From Bacteroidota bacterium (lineage in GTDB: Bacteria; Bacteroidota; Bacteroidia; Bacteroidales; Dysgonomonadaceae), in the NCBI GenBank assembly GCA_023437305.1, contig JAEZGN010000004.1:248001-312000 (forward strand): a stretch of 64,000 nt of DNA. Direction: 5' to 3'. Position numbers and translations under genes: made by a program. A model generated the notes under the pieces. It did not search any database, was not told where the DNA came from, and saw only the letters and a program-made list of their open reading frames with translations. Below are positions 9,338 through 19,103 of this stretch, piece by piece (the first letter of the stretch is position 1; each line of letters opens with the position of its first letter).

Positions 9338-11164
9338 ATGCTAGCTATTACAATCTCATGGCTTACAATGTTCTTTGTTTTATTCTCTTTAGGCGATATT
9401 TTCGTGAACATATATAATAAGCTTTGTAAGGAAAATGAACAATACAATATATTAGATACAGTTCTGCTAGGGCTTTGTTTTCTATCTCTTATACTATCGG
9501 CATCTTCTCTTTGGCTGCCATCCAATCATTACATCTTATTTGCTTATTTGGGTGTCTGTCTGGTTTATTGGATCATAAAAAGAAAAAGACTCAATCTTAT
9601 TATCAAAAGATTCAAATTAGAATTTAAATCAATGTCTTTGATAGAAAAAGGGATCCTATGCAGCTTTGTATGTGTTATAATTTGCTATTTATTATTCTTC
9701 TCCAATTTTTACGATGCTGAGTACTATCACTACCAGAATGTGAGATGGAACGAAATGTATAAAGTAATACCGGGCCTGGGTAATTTAGAAGACAGATTTG
9801 GTTTCAACTCTAACTATTTCTTACTGTCGGCAGTTTTCAGCTTCAGTTTTCTATTTACAGACTCCGTGTATCTTCTCCAATCACTGTTGTTTATAATTTT
9901 ACTTATCTGGACACTTAAGGAACTATTTAAGAGTAAATATAATATACTCTATCTCACTCTTTTTTTCTTTTTATTTTTCATATTTTGTTTTTGCGGATGG
10001 ATGTTAGCTGATTCTTGTACAGATATCCTGCCTCTCCTATGTGCTTTCTACTATATTACAAAAACAGCACTCAAACCAGACTGGTATAAACATCAAATTT
10101 TGCTTACCTACATATTACCTGTTTCGATGATTGTATTTAAACTGTCAATGGTTACATTCAGTCTTGCCAGTTTATTTCTTCTCATATACTTAATTAAACA
10201 CAAAAAGAGCAGGATTGTAGCTTTTCTTCTTACTACATCTTTGTTAATTATTGGTTTTTGGTGTATTCGAAATGTGATAATTACGGGATATTTGGTGTAT
10301 CCGCTCTATCAAATAGATTTATTCTCATTCGACTGGAAAATGCCAGCCACAACACTTGAGCTACAAAAAGTTCATATCTACAATTGGGCTAAATATACTT
10401 TTGATGTGGATTATATTTATACTATATTCAAAGTGGGGCTTCAAGGTGATAAAAAGATACTCTTGATAAGAAGCCTTAATTTTTTATTTTTTATATTCTC
10501 AATAATATCAATATTACCGATTGTATATTATGCGATAAAACGTAAACAGACACAGGTTAGCTTATACATCATCTATCTTATTTCCATACTATGTATGGTT
10601 GTTGCTTTGGTAGCAGCTCCTGATTTTAGATTTATGAACGGATACATTTTAGGCATTTCTTTTTTGACTATTGTTGTCTTATTTGCAATATCAGGGAAAG
10701 AAAGGGTATCATTTCCTAAGACAATAGGTAAATCCGCAATATTCATAATATTAATTTGTTGTGGTACCATCACAATAAAGAATAATCAGAAAACAATAAT
10801 GCTTTATGGTTTTGACTATAAAGAACATTTGACTTCGCTCTTAATAAAGCCATGGAAGCCTAAACCCGCAGAAGAAATATATACAGAATATTATTTAAAA
10901 AATATAATTATATATATAACCCACGACCAACATTACAAAACATTCGATAAAATTCCTTGTACGAGCCTCACCGGGTTACCGTTCAATCCATTTGATGGAA
11001 ATAAGATACAAAGTATTGAGACAATCGAGCCAAGAGGCAATGATATTGAGAATGGTTTTAGAACAAAGAAAGAGTATATAGATATTCTTAACAGAAATAT
11101 TGACATTTATAAAGAAGAATCTGATCGTTTTCATAAAAAGAAATATCCTAATGATTATTTTTAG
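9338..11164 (+). CDS. Polytopic membrane protein, LIC_10190-like, GT-C-type topology
   Basis: Protein of 608 residues with roughly a dozen hydrophobic helices and a soluble tail of about 110 residues. The first luminal loop has an acidic motif (FYDAEYYHYQNVRWNEMY, residues 124-141) followed by PGLGNLEDRFGFNSNYF. RNVIITGYLVYP lies near residues 311-322. An Asp-Ala-Glu in the first large loop and the RN-x4-GY-x2-YP element resemble the membrane family that NCBI names LIC_10190 and GT-C glycosyltransferases generally. This is family recollection, not a search result. A glycan substrate is not predictable. The protein is AT-rich and has a broken duplicate immediately upstream. Confidence 0.75.
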   Translation: MLAITISWLTMFFVLFSLGDIFVNIYNKLCKENEQYNILDTVLLGLCFLSLILSASSLWLPSNHYILFAYLGVCLVYWIIKRKRLNLIIKRFKLEFKSMSLIEKGILCSFVCVIICYLLFFSNFYDAEYYHYQNVRWNEMYKVIPGLGNLEDRFGFNSNYFLLSAVFSFSFLFTDSVYLLQSLLFIILLIWTLKELFKSKYNILYLTLFFFLFFIFCFCGWMLADSCTDILPLLCAFYYITKTALKPDWYKHQILLTYILPVSMIVFKLSMVTFSLASLFLLIYLIKHKKSRIVAFLLTTSLLIIGFWCIRNVIITGYLVYPLYQIDLFSFDWKMPATTLELQKVHIYNWAKYTFDVDYIYTIFKVGLQGDKKILLIRSLNFLFFIFSIISILPIVYYAIKRKQTQVSLYIIYLISILCMVVALVAAPDFRFMNGYILGISFLTIVVLFAISGKERVSFPKTIGKSAIFIILICCGTITIKNNQKTIMLYGFDYKEHLTSLLIKPWKPKPAEEIYTEYYLKNIIIYITHDQHYKTFDKIPCTSLTGLPFNPFDGNKIQSIETIEPRGNDIENGFRTKKEYIDILNRNIDIYKEESDRFHKKKYPNDYF

Positions 11165-11236
11165 AATATCTTTGAACTTTGAAATAGATGAATTACTCGT
11201 TTTGTAAAATAATTATCAATAAATAAAAGTAGAGAC

Positions 11237-12430
11237 ATGGGAAAAGTATTAATTATCGGAGCCGGAGGAGTCGGAACCGTAGTTGCACATAAGGTTGCAC
11301 AAAACATGGATGTGTTTACCGAAATAATGCTTGCCAGCCGTACAAAATCGAAATGTGATGCTATTGCTGCAGCCATAGGCGGTAACAAGATACAAACAGC
11401 ACAGGTAGATGCTGACAACGTGGAGGATCTGAAAAAGCTGTTCAATTCCTTTAAACCCGAACTTGTGATCAATGTAGCGTTACCTTATCAGGATCTTACC
11501 ATTATGGACGCATGTCTGGCATGTGGAGTAAACTATCTGGATACGGCTAACTACGAGCCTAAGGAAGAAGCCAAATTCGAATACAAATGGCAATGGGCAT
11601 ATCAGGATAGGTTTAAAGAAGCCGGGCTTACTGCAATATTAGGTTGTGGTTTTGATCCCGGTGTAACGAGTGTATTTACTGCCTATGCTGCTAAACATCA
11701 TTTCGATGAAATACATTATCTTGATATTGTAGATTGCAATGCGGGAGATCACGGAAAAGCTTTTGCAACAAACTTCAATCCGGAAATCAATATTCGTGAA
11801 GTAACCCAAAAAGGAAAATACTGGGAAAACGGAGAATGGATAGAAACCGAACCGCACGAAATACACAAGCCGTTGAATTATCCTGAAATTGGACCAAAAG
11901 AATCGTATGTCATCTATCATGAGGAACTGGAATCTCTGGTAAAAAATTTCCCGACTCTGAAAAGAGCTCGTTTTTGGATGACATTCGGACAAGAATATCT
12001 TACTCACCTACGTGTAATTCAAAATATCGGAATGGCTCGTATCGACCCTGTTATGTATAATGGTGTTGAGATTGTTCCAATCCAATTCTTGAAAGCCGTA
12101 CTGCCTGATCCGGGCGAGCTGGGAGAAAATTATAAAGGACAGACTTCTATCGGATGCCGCATAAAAGGAATCAAAGACGGAAAAGAACGTACCTACTATG
12201 TGTACAACAACTGTTCGCACGAAGAAGCTTACAAAGAAACAGGCACACAGGGAGTAAGCTATACTACAGGAGTTCCGGCTACAATAGGCGGTATTATGTT
12301 TATGAAAGGTCTGTGGCGCAAACCGGGTGTATTCAATGTTGAGGAGTTTGATCCTGATCCATTTATGGAACAACTGAATAAGCAAGGTCTGCCTTGGCAC
12401 GAATTGTTTGACATCGACTTAGAGATGTAA
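11237..12430 (+). CDS. Saccharopine dehydrogenase-family enzyme, probable carboxynorspermidine/carboxyspermidine dehydrogenase
   Basis: Reductive condensation of a diamine with aspartate semialdehyde in the alternative polyamine route is the expected reaction, using NADPH. The protein has 397 residues. The nucleotide-binding loop is IIGAGGVGTVVAHK at residues 6-19. The blocks GCGFDPGVTSVF, DCNAGDHGKAFATNFNPE and YTTGVPA match what I remember of the Vibrio carboxynorspermidine dehydrogenase. A generic saccharopine dehydrogenase is less likely because of the NAGDHG block. No carboxynorspermidine decarboxylase gene lies in the window. A decayed 5' copy is at 9099-9299. Confidence 0.85.
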   Translation: MGKVLIIGAGGVGTVVAHKVAQNMDVFTEIMLASRTKSKCDAIAAAIGGNKIQTAQVDADNVEDLKKLFNSFKPELVINVALPYQDLTIMDACLACGVNYLDTANYEPKEEAKFEYKWQWAYQDRFKEAGLTAILGCGFDPGVTSVFTAYAAKHHFDEIHYLDIVDCNAGDHGKAFATNFNPEINIREVTQKGKYWENGEWIETEPHEIHKPLNYPEIGPKESYVIYHEELESLVKNFPTLKRARFWMTFGQEYLTHLRVIQNIGMARIDPVMYNGVEIVPIQFLKAVLPDPGELGENYKGQTSIGCRIKGIKDGKERTYYVYNNCSHEEAYKETGTQGVSYTTGVPATIGGIMFMKGLWRKPGVFNVEEFDPDPFMEQLNKQGLPWHELFDIDLEM

Positions 12431-12450
12431 TCTCTATCATATTATAAATC

Positions 12451-12604
12451 ACGAGGGCGTGTAAAAAGTAATTTTCACTTTCTCTTTGTCATGTTGAACG
12501 GAGTGAAACATCTCGTTTCTATAGAGTCGAGATTCTTCATTACATTCAGAATGACAAAGATAATAATAGCTAAATAGTGAAATTTACTTTTTACACGCTT
12601 TCGT
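12451..12604. repeat. Interspersed palindromic repeat, copy 1, between convergent genes
   Basis: The outer arms GCGTGTAAAAAGTAATTTTCACT (12457-12479) and its complement (12576-12598) match at 22 of 23 positions. Inside are nested shorter stems: CTTTGTCAT with ATGACAAAG, and ATCTCG with CGAGAT. The core TTTGTCATGTTGAACG then GTGAAACATCTC recurs at 51041-51078. The element can fold on either strand and probably ends transcription from both flanking genes. Confidence 0.8.
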
Positions 12605-12627
12605 TTTTTCGCTAATTAAAAGTTTCT

Positions 12628-15318
12628 TTATTCTATCTCAAATGAAAAAGAGTATTTGCCCGAACCAACTTTATAAGTATTATTTAGATCAAGAGCTACT
12701 TTTTTTCCCGACTCTGAAACATCTCCTCTTCGTATATCTGGAATTATCACATCTGCGATTGTATTCGGCGGAACCTCTACGTTCATTGTCATCTGCTTTC
12801 CTTCTATATACCAAGAACATGCAACTTTACCATAAACAGATTCAAACTCGATAGCTGATGATGAAATATTGCCTCCCGGTTTTGGAGAGATAATCAGATT
12901 CTTATAACCTGTAGATTCTTTTTTCTGATTTATACCTCCTATATTTTTATACATCCAATCACCAATAGCACCATAAGCATAATGATTGAAAGAATTCATG
13001 GCCTCATCCTGAAAAGTTCCATCAGGCTTAATACCATCCCAACGTTCCCAAATAGTGGTTGCACCTCTTTTTACAGGATAGAGCCAAGATGGAAAATCCT
13101 CTTGCAACAGTAGACGATATGCAACATCTTGATATCCGAAACGTGAAAGGACGTGGCAGATATGCGGTGTGCCCAAAAAGCCGGTAGAGATATGATTTCC
13201 ATATTGTTCAACTAAAGCGACTAATCGTCTTGCAGCCTCAGCTCTCATTGCCTCAGGTAGTATATCAAACTGTAATGCCAGCACATAAGCTGTTTGCGTA
13301 TTAGACATTATGGCCCCCGCGGGAGTTACAAATTCATTTACAAACTTATCTTTTACTTGTTGAAGTAATCTACTGTACTTAGCTTCATCCTCTTTTTTAT
13401 CCAATACTTGCGCGGTATTTATAATATTTTGTAACGTATATACATAAAATGCTTGTGCAAGCAGTGTCTTATCTGTAAATGCAGGAGCATTGTCCCACAC
13501 ATTATTAGGCATATAGTGCAGCCAGTCGCCATGATGCCAGCTCTTGTTCCATAAATGATCTGTACTCCGGCTTTCTATATAATCTACCCACTTCAACATA
13601 GAGCTGTAGCTATCTTCCAACATTTGCTTATCTCCATAGGCTTTATACCATTGCCACGGAATAATAGTTGCCGCATCAGCCCATCCTGTCTGTCCTATGT
13701 TTTGTTCGCCTGTACCCCATATATTGGGGATTATGCCGGGCACTCCTCCGTTATCCAATTGTTCGGCACGTAAATCAGCAAGCCACTTTACAAAAAAGGA
13801 AGATACGTCCATATTAAAAGATGCCGTATTGAAAAACACTTGTGCGTCACCTGTCCACCCTAGTCGTTCGTCACGCTGCGGACAGTCTGTAGGTATATCA
13901 AGAAAATTACTCTTTTGCCCCCAAAGGATATTATGTTGTAGTTGATTGAGCAGTTCATTTGAAGTTGTAAATTTTCCTGTCTGAGGCATATCCGAATGAA
14001 TAACAACCGCCTCAATATTATTCATATCAATCAATTCTTTCTTACCCTCAACACGAACATAACGAAATCCTTGAAATGTAAAAAGCGGCTCATACAGTTC
14101 TACTCCGCCTCCTTGTAAATGATAAACTATTTGTTGCTTTGCAGAGCGAAGATTATGAGTATAAAAGTTACCCTCCTTATCTAAAACTTCGGCATGCGAA
14201 AAGCGAATAGAATCTCCTTTTTCGCCATTAACCGAAAAACGTAAGCGACCAATAAGATTCTGCCCGAAATCTATTACAGTTTCATCCTTCGGGGTAGTTA
14301 TAATCTGTTTGGGCTTCACTACTTCATGTCTTCTCACAGGAGGAGCAATAGATGAAATCAATTCTTTATATGATTGTTTGTCAGATAAGACGGCATTACT
14401 CCAAAGTGAATTTTCTTTATAGTCAACACTAGAAAAACTATATTTCTTTCGGGCATCATAAATCTCGCCATTATAAAGGCCTGATCGTACAACAGGACCT
14501 TCTACTGTTGTTTTCCATGACTGATCAGTAGATACAATTTCTTTACTTCCATCTTTAAATACAATTTCAAGCTGAGACAACAAAGCCACTTTATCTCCAT
14601 ACACATGATGAGCCCCAAGCAGCGGACCTTTATACCAACCTTCCGATACACTTATAGCTATTGCATTTTTTCCTTTCTGCAATTGTTTTGCCACATCATA
14701 TACCTGGTATTGGAGACGCTTAGGATAGGTAGTCCATCCCGGAGTAAAAAGCTGGTCACCTACTCTCTCTCCATTTATTTCCGCTTCGTAAATTCCATGA
14801 GAGGTAACATAAAGATAAGCACTCTGTATAGGCTTAGGTGTATCAAATATTTTTCTGAACAGTACAACTTGCTCTTCTCCTTCTTTGCCTTCTCTTTGTA
14901 TCCAGTTTGCCTGCCAGTCTGATTCAGACAAGCCGCAAATCCATTCTTGCACAGAGCTGCGAAACGAAGCACCTTTGTTGTCCCAAACTGTAACCTGCCA
15001 ATAATATTTTTGTCGACTTTTTAAGGTAGTTCCATTATAATGAATATAAGCCGATTGATCACTCTGAATTTTACCCGTATCCCAAGCCAACTCTTTCTCT
15101 GCTTGCAAGGATTTTATATCAGTTGCTACCTTTATATGATAAGCTGTTTGGATTACATCTCTCTTATCGGATAATAGTTTCCAGCTAAAGACAGGTTTTG
15201 CCAGACCAACATCGACATACCTAAATTCACACTTTACATCCTTCAAGGTTAAAGGTTGTGCTACGACAGTAAGACTACTTAATAGAATAAATAGTAGAAA
15301 AGAAAGGGCATTTTTCAT
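12628..15318 (-). CDS. Alpha-L-rhamnosidase, GH78
   Basis: Secreted inverting glycosidase that releases terminal rhamnose from plant glycans or flavonoid glycosides. The 896 residues begin with a signal peptide (cleavage likely after VVAQ, residue 21). An N-terminal Fn3-like domain precedes the rhamnosidase beta-sandwich (about 150-330), a second sandwich (330-440) and the (alpha/alpha)6 barrel (about 445-780). The signature DCPQRDERLGWTGDAQ is at residues 478-493 and carries the putative general acid Glu484. It stands alone with its own -7 box and no susCD pair nearby. Confidence 0.95.
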   Translation of the reverse strand: MKNALSFLLFILLSSLTVVAQPLTLKDVKCEFRYVDVGLAKPVFSWKLLSDKRDVIQTAYHIKVATDIKSLQAEKELAWDTGKIQSDQSAYIHYNGTTLKSRQKYYWQVTVWDNKGASFRSSVQEWICGLSESDWQANWIQREGKEGEEQVVLFRKIFDTPKPIQSAYLYVTSHGIYEAEINGERVGDQLFTPGWTTYPKRLQYQVYDVAKQLQKGKNAIAISVSEGWYKGPLLGAHHVYGDKVALLSQLEIVFKDGSKEIVSTDQSWKTTVEGPVVRSGLYNGEIYDARKKYSFSSVDYKENSLWSNAVLSDKQSYKELISSIAPPVRRHEVVKPKQIITTPKDETVIDFGQNLIGRLRFSVNGEKGDSIRFSHAEVLDKEGNFYTHNLRSAKQQIVYHLQGGGVELYEPLFTFQGFRYVRVEGKKELIDMNNIEAVVIHSDMPQTGKFTTSNELLNQLQHNILWGQKSNFLDIPTDCPQRDERLGWTGDAQVFFNTASFNMDVSSFFVKWLADLRAEQLDNGGVPGIIPNIWGTGEQNIGQTGWADAATIIPWQWYKAYGDKQMLEDSYSSMLKWVDYIESRSTDHLWNKSWHHGDWLHYMPNNVWDNAPAFTDKTLLAQAFYVYTLQNIINTAQVLDKKEDEAKYSRLLQQVKDKFVNEFVTPAGAIMSNTQTAYVLALQFDILPEAMRAEAARRLVALVEQYGNHISTGFLGTPHICHVLSRFGYQDVAYRLLLQEDFPSWLYPVKRGATTIWERWDGIKPDGTFQDEAMNSFNHYAYGAIGDWMYKNIGGINQKKESTGYKNLIISPKPGGNISSSAIEFESVYGKVACSWYIEGKQMTMNVEVPPNTIADVIIPDIRRGDVSESGKKVALDLNNTYKVGSGKYSFSFEIE

Positions 15319-15353
15319 GATCTATATTTTAGTTAAACTTAGTTCGGTTATTT

Positions 15354-15361
15354 CAAATATA
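15354..15361 (-). promoter_or_regulatory. Promoter -7 box for the rhamnosidase gene
   Basis: TATATTTG on the minus strand, an exact TAnnTTTG match 35 bases before the ATG at 15318. Confidence 0.6.
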
Positions 15362-15435
15362 TCTTATAAGAAACTTATCGATACGTTTTCCGTACTGATT
15401 ACTAAGAAAAAAGAATATCAGCGATGTGCAACTGA

Positions 15436-16212
15436 CTAAAGCTTCAAAGCAAAAAGTTTTTCAGCATTTTCTGTTGTAATTTGTCCAACCTCTTCCACTG
15501 GCAAGCCATATATTTCAGCCAGCTTATTTACAACATTCAGTGTATATGAAGACTCATTCCTCTTACCTCTGTAAGGAACCGGGGCTAAATAAGGAGAATC
15601 GGTTTCAATAATTATATTAGACAAATCGGTTTTTTTCAGAACAGTTGACAATGTAGAATTCTTAAACGTGACAACACCGTTGATACCTAACATAAAATTC
15701 TTCAAAGAAAGAATTCCTTCAAGTTCTTCTTCCGTTCCTCCAAAGCTATGAAATACTCCTCTTAGATTCTTTTCTCCAACATTCTCAATACAGGATATAC
15801 ATTGGGCTATTCCACCTCTTGAATGTATAGCTACAGGCAAATCATATTCGATACTCCAACGCAGTTGTTCTTCAAAAACCAGTCTCTGTTGCTCCTCAAA
15901 GGTTTTGTCCCAATACAGATCAATCCCAATTTCTCCAATTGCAATATATGTGCGTTTAGAGAGCTCTTTTCGGATAATATCCAATTCCTCTTTCCAGTTT
16001 TCACCCACACTGGTAGGATGTAATCCCATCATTGGTATACAGTAGTCTGTATATCGATCAGATATATTGTGTAAACGATCTATAGAAGAAGCATCGATGT
16101 TAGGTAGCAGTATTTTCTCTACTCCGGCTTGTTTTGCACGTTTAATAACATCATCTATATCGTTATCAAATTCTTCAGAATAAATATGTGAGTGTGTATC
16201 AATAATTCTCAT
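15436..16212 (-). CDS. tatD: TatD-family metal-dependent hydrolase / DNase
   Basis: TIM-barrel amidohydrolase-type nuclease, 258 residues. The metal ligands are visible as DTHSHIYSEEFD (His7, His9), GEIGIDLYWD, the PVAIHSRG histidine and the terminal ETDSPYLAP. The length is normal. It starts one base after the stop of the upstream unknown gene, so the two are probably translationally coupled. The exact substrate of this clade (YcfH/TatD type) is not certain. Confidence 0.93.
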   Translation of the reverse strand: MRIIDTHSHIYSEEFDNDIDDVIKRAKQAGVEKILLPNIDASSIDRLHNISDRYTDYCIPMMGLHPTSVGENWKEELDIIRKELSKRTYIAIGEIGIDLYWDKTFEEQQRLVFEEQLRWSIEYDLPVAIHSRGGIAQCISCIENVGEKNLRGVFHSFGGTEEELEGILSLKNFMLGINGVVTFKNSTLSTVLKKTDLSNIIIETDSPYLAPVPYRGKRNESSYTLNVVNKLAEIYGLPVEEVGQITTENAEKLFALKL

Positions 16213-16213
16213 T

Positions 16214-16921
16214 TCAATCTGTCAGGTTCTCAAATTTTTCTTTTTCTTCTTTTCTCAAATAATATACAACTCCGTATTCTTTACACCTCTCCAATCGCTC
16301 TTTTGGCGGCAAACTAGCAAAGGCTTTCTCTATCTGGTTCCATACCAAAGTCAAGGTAGCGTCTATATCTTCGCGTTGCAGGCTTAAGCTTTCCAGTTGG
16401 CGGGAGGTTGTATTTTGATATGTTTTTTGTGCAAAATATGCATCTTTAAACAACGAAAATGCGACGTTCACCCGAGCAATTGTAGGATTGTAAATCGGCG
16501 CTCCTCCTTGTGAGATACGGGTCTGCTCACCTTTTATTAAATTCTCACCCCAAAAAAGTAGTGAATCGTTGCTGGTTAGATCGGGCACAGTAAAATCGCT
16601 CGGATCAATCCCATATAGTTGCTTCACTTCTTTTTTTATCTCATTGCGGATAACACTGAAGTTGAAAACTTGTATAAAATGTGATATATACAATCTTGCA
16701 TTTTTGACTAATCGTTGAAATTTGCGGTTAGCGGCAGCCTGTACTTCGAGGCTATCACGATATCTCACCTGAGCTGTTTCAAAGTTGCGTAATAAATGTT
16801 GTAGTTTGTGGATATCCAGAGTAATTACATTCTGACTAAAAAATGTATTGCTCTTTTCTATTGCCGTTTTCAAAGCCCTTATCCGAGCATTATCGGTATT
16901 GGGTAAGCGTCTGTAAGGCAT
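16214..16921 (-). CDS. Conserved Bacteroidetes protein of unknown function
   Basis: A soluble protein of 235 residues with no signal peptide or membrane helix, mainly helical by composition. I do not recognise a domain. The sequence has a long Arg- and Gln-rich helical N-terminal half and a C-terminal segment rich in Glu and Lys (RKEEKEKFENLTD). It is tightly linked between the polyprenyl synthase (17-base gap) and tatD (1-base gap), which shows cotranscription but does not reveal a function. Confidence 0.8.
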   Translation of the reverse strand: MPYRRLPNTDNARIRALKTAIEKSNTFFSQNVITLDIHKLQHLLRNFETAQVRYRDSLEVQAAANRKFQRLVKNARLYISHFIQVFNFSVIRNEIKKEVKQLYGIDPSDFTVPDLTSNDSLLFWGENLIKGEQTRISQGGAPIYNPTIARVNVAFSLFKDAYFAQKTYQNTTSRQLESLSLQREDIDATLTLVWNQIEKAFASLPPKERLERCKEYGVVYYLRKEEKEKFENLTD

Positions 16922-16938
16922 AGTGGTTATGTTTTGTG

Positions 16939-17916
16939 TTATGAAATTCTAGACATGAGGCTTTCTGCTAATTTGTAAAGCTCTTTTTTCCGTGAGGCAT
17001 CTATACTTACTTTGTCCAGACATGTCACTGCCTGCTTATAATAATCATTTATAAGATCTTCTGACTTCTGTTTCAAATTCAGTTTATTATATATGGCTGT
17101 CACAGCCTTTATTTTCTCCGCAGCATCATAATTCTCTTTATTAACCCAGCTAATCAAATCATCTTTCACTTCTTCGCTCAATAAAGCATTGATAAACAAG
17201 AAGGTTTTCTTATTACAAAGGATATCCCCTCCTATTTTCTTTCCAAAGTTGGAACTATCTCCGTAAACATCAAGCAGGTCGTCCATAAGCTGAAAACCGA
17301 GTCCTACATGAATGCCATAATTATATAAATTTTCAGCATCCTCAGCCGAGGCTCCTGCAACAATAGCACCTTCCTTTAGTGAGCAAGCCAAAAGCACGGC
17401 AGTCTTCAAACGTATCATCTCCAAATATTCGGCGATAGTTACATCCATACGTTGCTCAAACTCCATATCGTATTGCTGCCCGCAACATATTTCGGTTGCA
17501 GTAGTAGAAAACAAATCCAACACAGGCTTTAAATATTGAGGATCTATCTTTGCTATCTCTTTATATGCCTCTATCAACATGGCATCGCCGGATAATACAG
17601 CCGTATTGTCATTCCACTTGATGTGCACCGTTGGGTTGCCCCTACGCATATCGGCTTTATCCATCAAATCGTCGTGAAGCAATGTGAAATTATGAAATAT
17701 CTCTATTCCCAGAGCAATTGGGATCACACGTTCCACATCTTCTTTATACAGGTTGTAAGACATAAGGGATAATGCCGGACGAACACGTTTCCCTCCAAGT
17801 GACAGGATATAAGATATTGGCTCGAAAAGAGACTTAGGTGCAGAACTGTATTCTATCTTTTTTATCTCTGTATTTACTATACTCAATATCTCATCAAAAG
17901 TATATAAAGAAGCCAT
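16939..17916 (-). CDS. Polyprenyl synthetase family protein (trans-isoprenyl diphosphate synthase)
   Basis: Chain-elongating condensation of isopentenyl diphosphate with allylic diphosphates. The 325 residues carry GGKRVRPALS (41-50), the first Asp-rich motif DDLMD at 82-86 followed by MRRGNPTVH, and the second motif GFQLMDDLLDVYGD near residue 220. The product length (octaprenyl for quinones, or shorter) cannot be told safely from sequence. It heads a three-gene operon with the unknown protein and tatD, driven by the box at 17989. Confidence 0.93.
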   Translation of the reverse strand: MASLYTFDEILSIVNTEIKKIEYSSAPKSLFEPISYILSLGGKRVRPALSLMSYNLYKEDVERVIPIALGIEIFHNFTLLHDDLMDKADMRRGNPTVHIKWNDNTAVLSGDAMLIEAYKEIAKIDPQYLKPVLDLFSTTATEICCGQQYDMEFEQRMDVTIAEYLEMIRLKTAVLLACSLKEGAIVAGASAEDAENLYNYGIHVGLGFQLMDDLLDVYGDSSNFGKKIGGDILCNKKTFLFINALLSEEVKDDLISWVNKENYDAAEKIKAVTAIYNKLNLKQKSEDLINDYYKQAVTCLDKVSIDASRKKELYKLAESLMSRIS

Positions 17917-17988
17917 GATTTCGTCTGGATTTTAGAGGTTGGACACTGTGATTTTTCGTACGATAAATTTTGCTTATCTTGATCTCAA

Positions 17989-17996
17989 CAAAGATA
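17989..17996 (-). promoter_or_regulatory. Promoter -7 box for the polyprenyl synthase operon
   Basis: TATCTTTG on the minus strand, 72 bases before the start at 17916. Exact TAnnTTTG match. Confidence 0.6.
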
Positions 17997-18094
17997 ACTT
18001 TTTAACTACAAAAATCAAAATATTATAAAAACTCAATCTTTCTAATCAAAAAAGTCCTATTTTTATGGTTCGGTAATAAAAAATGTATTATTAA

Positions 18095-19087
18095 ATGAAA
18101 AACAATTATTTACTTATTTTTGCATGTCTCTCTATCATGCAGGCTTGTACGCCCAAGCAAGCCAACCCTGAACAAAAAGTCACCGCAGGAAACCCAATCG
18201 TTGAAGGATGGTATGCCGACCCTGAAGGCATAATCTTTGATGACAAATATTGGGTATACCCGACTTATTCTGCACCATATGACGAGCAAGTCTTTATGGA
18301 TGCCTTTTCATCGCCAGACCTCGTAAACTGGACTAAACACGAACGGATAATCGACACAGCATCTGTCAAATGGGTTAAACGGGCCATGTGGGCTCCGGCA
18401 ATTCTCAAAAAAGACAACAAGTATTTTCTTTTCTTTGGAGGGAATGATATACAAAGTGATAACGAGTATGGCGGTATTGGTGTAGCCGTTGCCGACAAAC
18501 CGGAAGGGCCATTCAAAGACTACCTTGGCAAACCCCTGATCGACAAGGTCTATAATGGAGCACAGCCTATCGATCAGTTTGTGTTTAAGGATAAAGATGG
18601 TAGCTACTATATCTATTATGGTGGCTGGAAACATTGTAATGTAGCCAAATTGAATGATGACTTCACAGGCCTAGTTCCATTCGAAGATGGAACAATCTAT
18701 AAAGAAGTAACACCCGAAAACTATGTAGAAGGTCCATTTATGTTTATACATAACAATAAATACTACTTTATGTGGTCGGAAGGCGGATGGACAGGCCCTG
18801 ACTATAGCGTAGCTTACGCCATCGCAGACAGTCCGTTCGGCCCATTCAAACGTATAGGTAAGATTCTACAGCAAGATCCGAAAGTAGCTACAGGAGCAGG
18901 ACACCACTCTGTGATACATGAACCGAAGTCGGACAAATGGTATATCGTATATCATCGTCGCCCTCTTACGGAGACAGACGGAAACCATAGAGTTACCTGT
19001 ATCGATGAAATGCAGTTCGACGAAAATGGATATATAAAACCTGTGGTTATCACCAACGAAGGAGTAAAAGCAAATCCTCTTAAATAA
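18095..19087 (+). CDS. GH43-family glycosidase lipoprotein (arabinosidase/xylosidase type)
   Basis: Surface or periplasmic glycosidase, 330 residues. The signal peptide ends in the lipobox IMQAC with Cys18. The five-bladed propeller signatures are GWYADPEGIIF (Asp42 is the likely base), WAPAI and ENYVEGPFMF near residue 210 (putative acid Glu). The length equals a single catalytic domain without a carbohydrate-binding module. It is followed after 16 bases by an aldose epimerase lipoprotein, which suggests joint handling of released pentoses. Whether arabinose or xylose is removed cannot be told. Confidence 0.92.
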   Translation: MKNNYLLIFACLSIMQACTPKQANPEQKVTAGNPIVEGWYADPEGIIFDDKYWVYPTYSAPYDEQVFMDAFSSPDLVNWTKHERIIDTASVKWVKRAMWAPAILKKDNKYFLFFGGNDIQSDNEYGGIGVAVADKPEGPFKDYLGKPLIDKVYNGAQPIDQFVFKDKDGSYYIYYGGWKHCNVAKLNDDFTGLVPFEDGTIYKEVTPENYVEGPFMFIHNNKYYFMWSEGGWTGPDYSVAYAIADSPFGPFKRIGKILQQDPKVATGAGHHSVIHEPKSDKWYIVYHRRPLTETDGNHRVTCIDEMQFDENGYIKPVVITNEGVKANPLK

Positions 19088-19103
19088 TAATTAAATCTAA
19101 GTT

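Noticed and set aside
12451..12604. CRISPR-like or tRNA-like interpretation of the nested stems
   Set aside because: There is no repeated unit with spacers and no CCA-type acceptor or anticodon arm. The palindromic repeat explanation fits, and a second copy exists.
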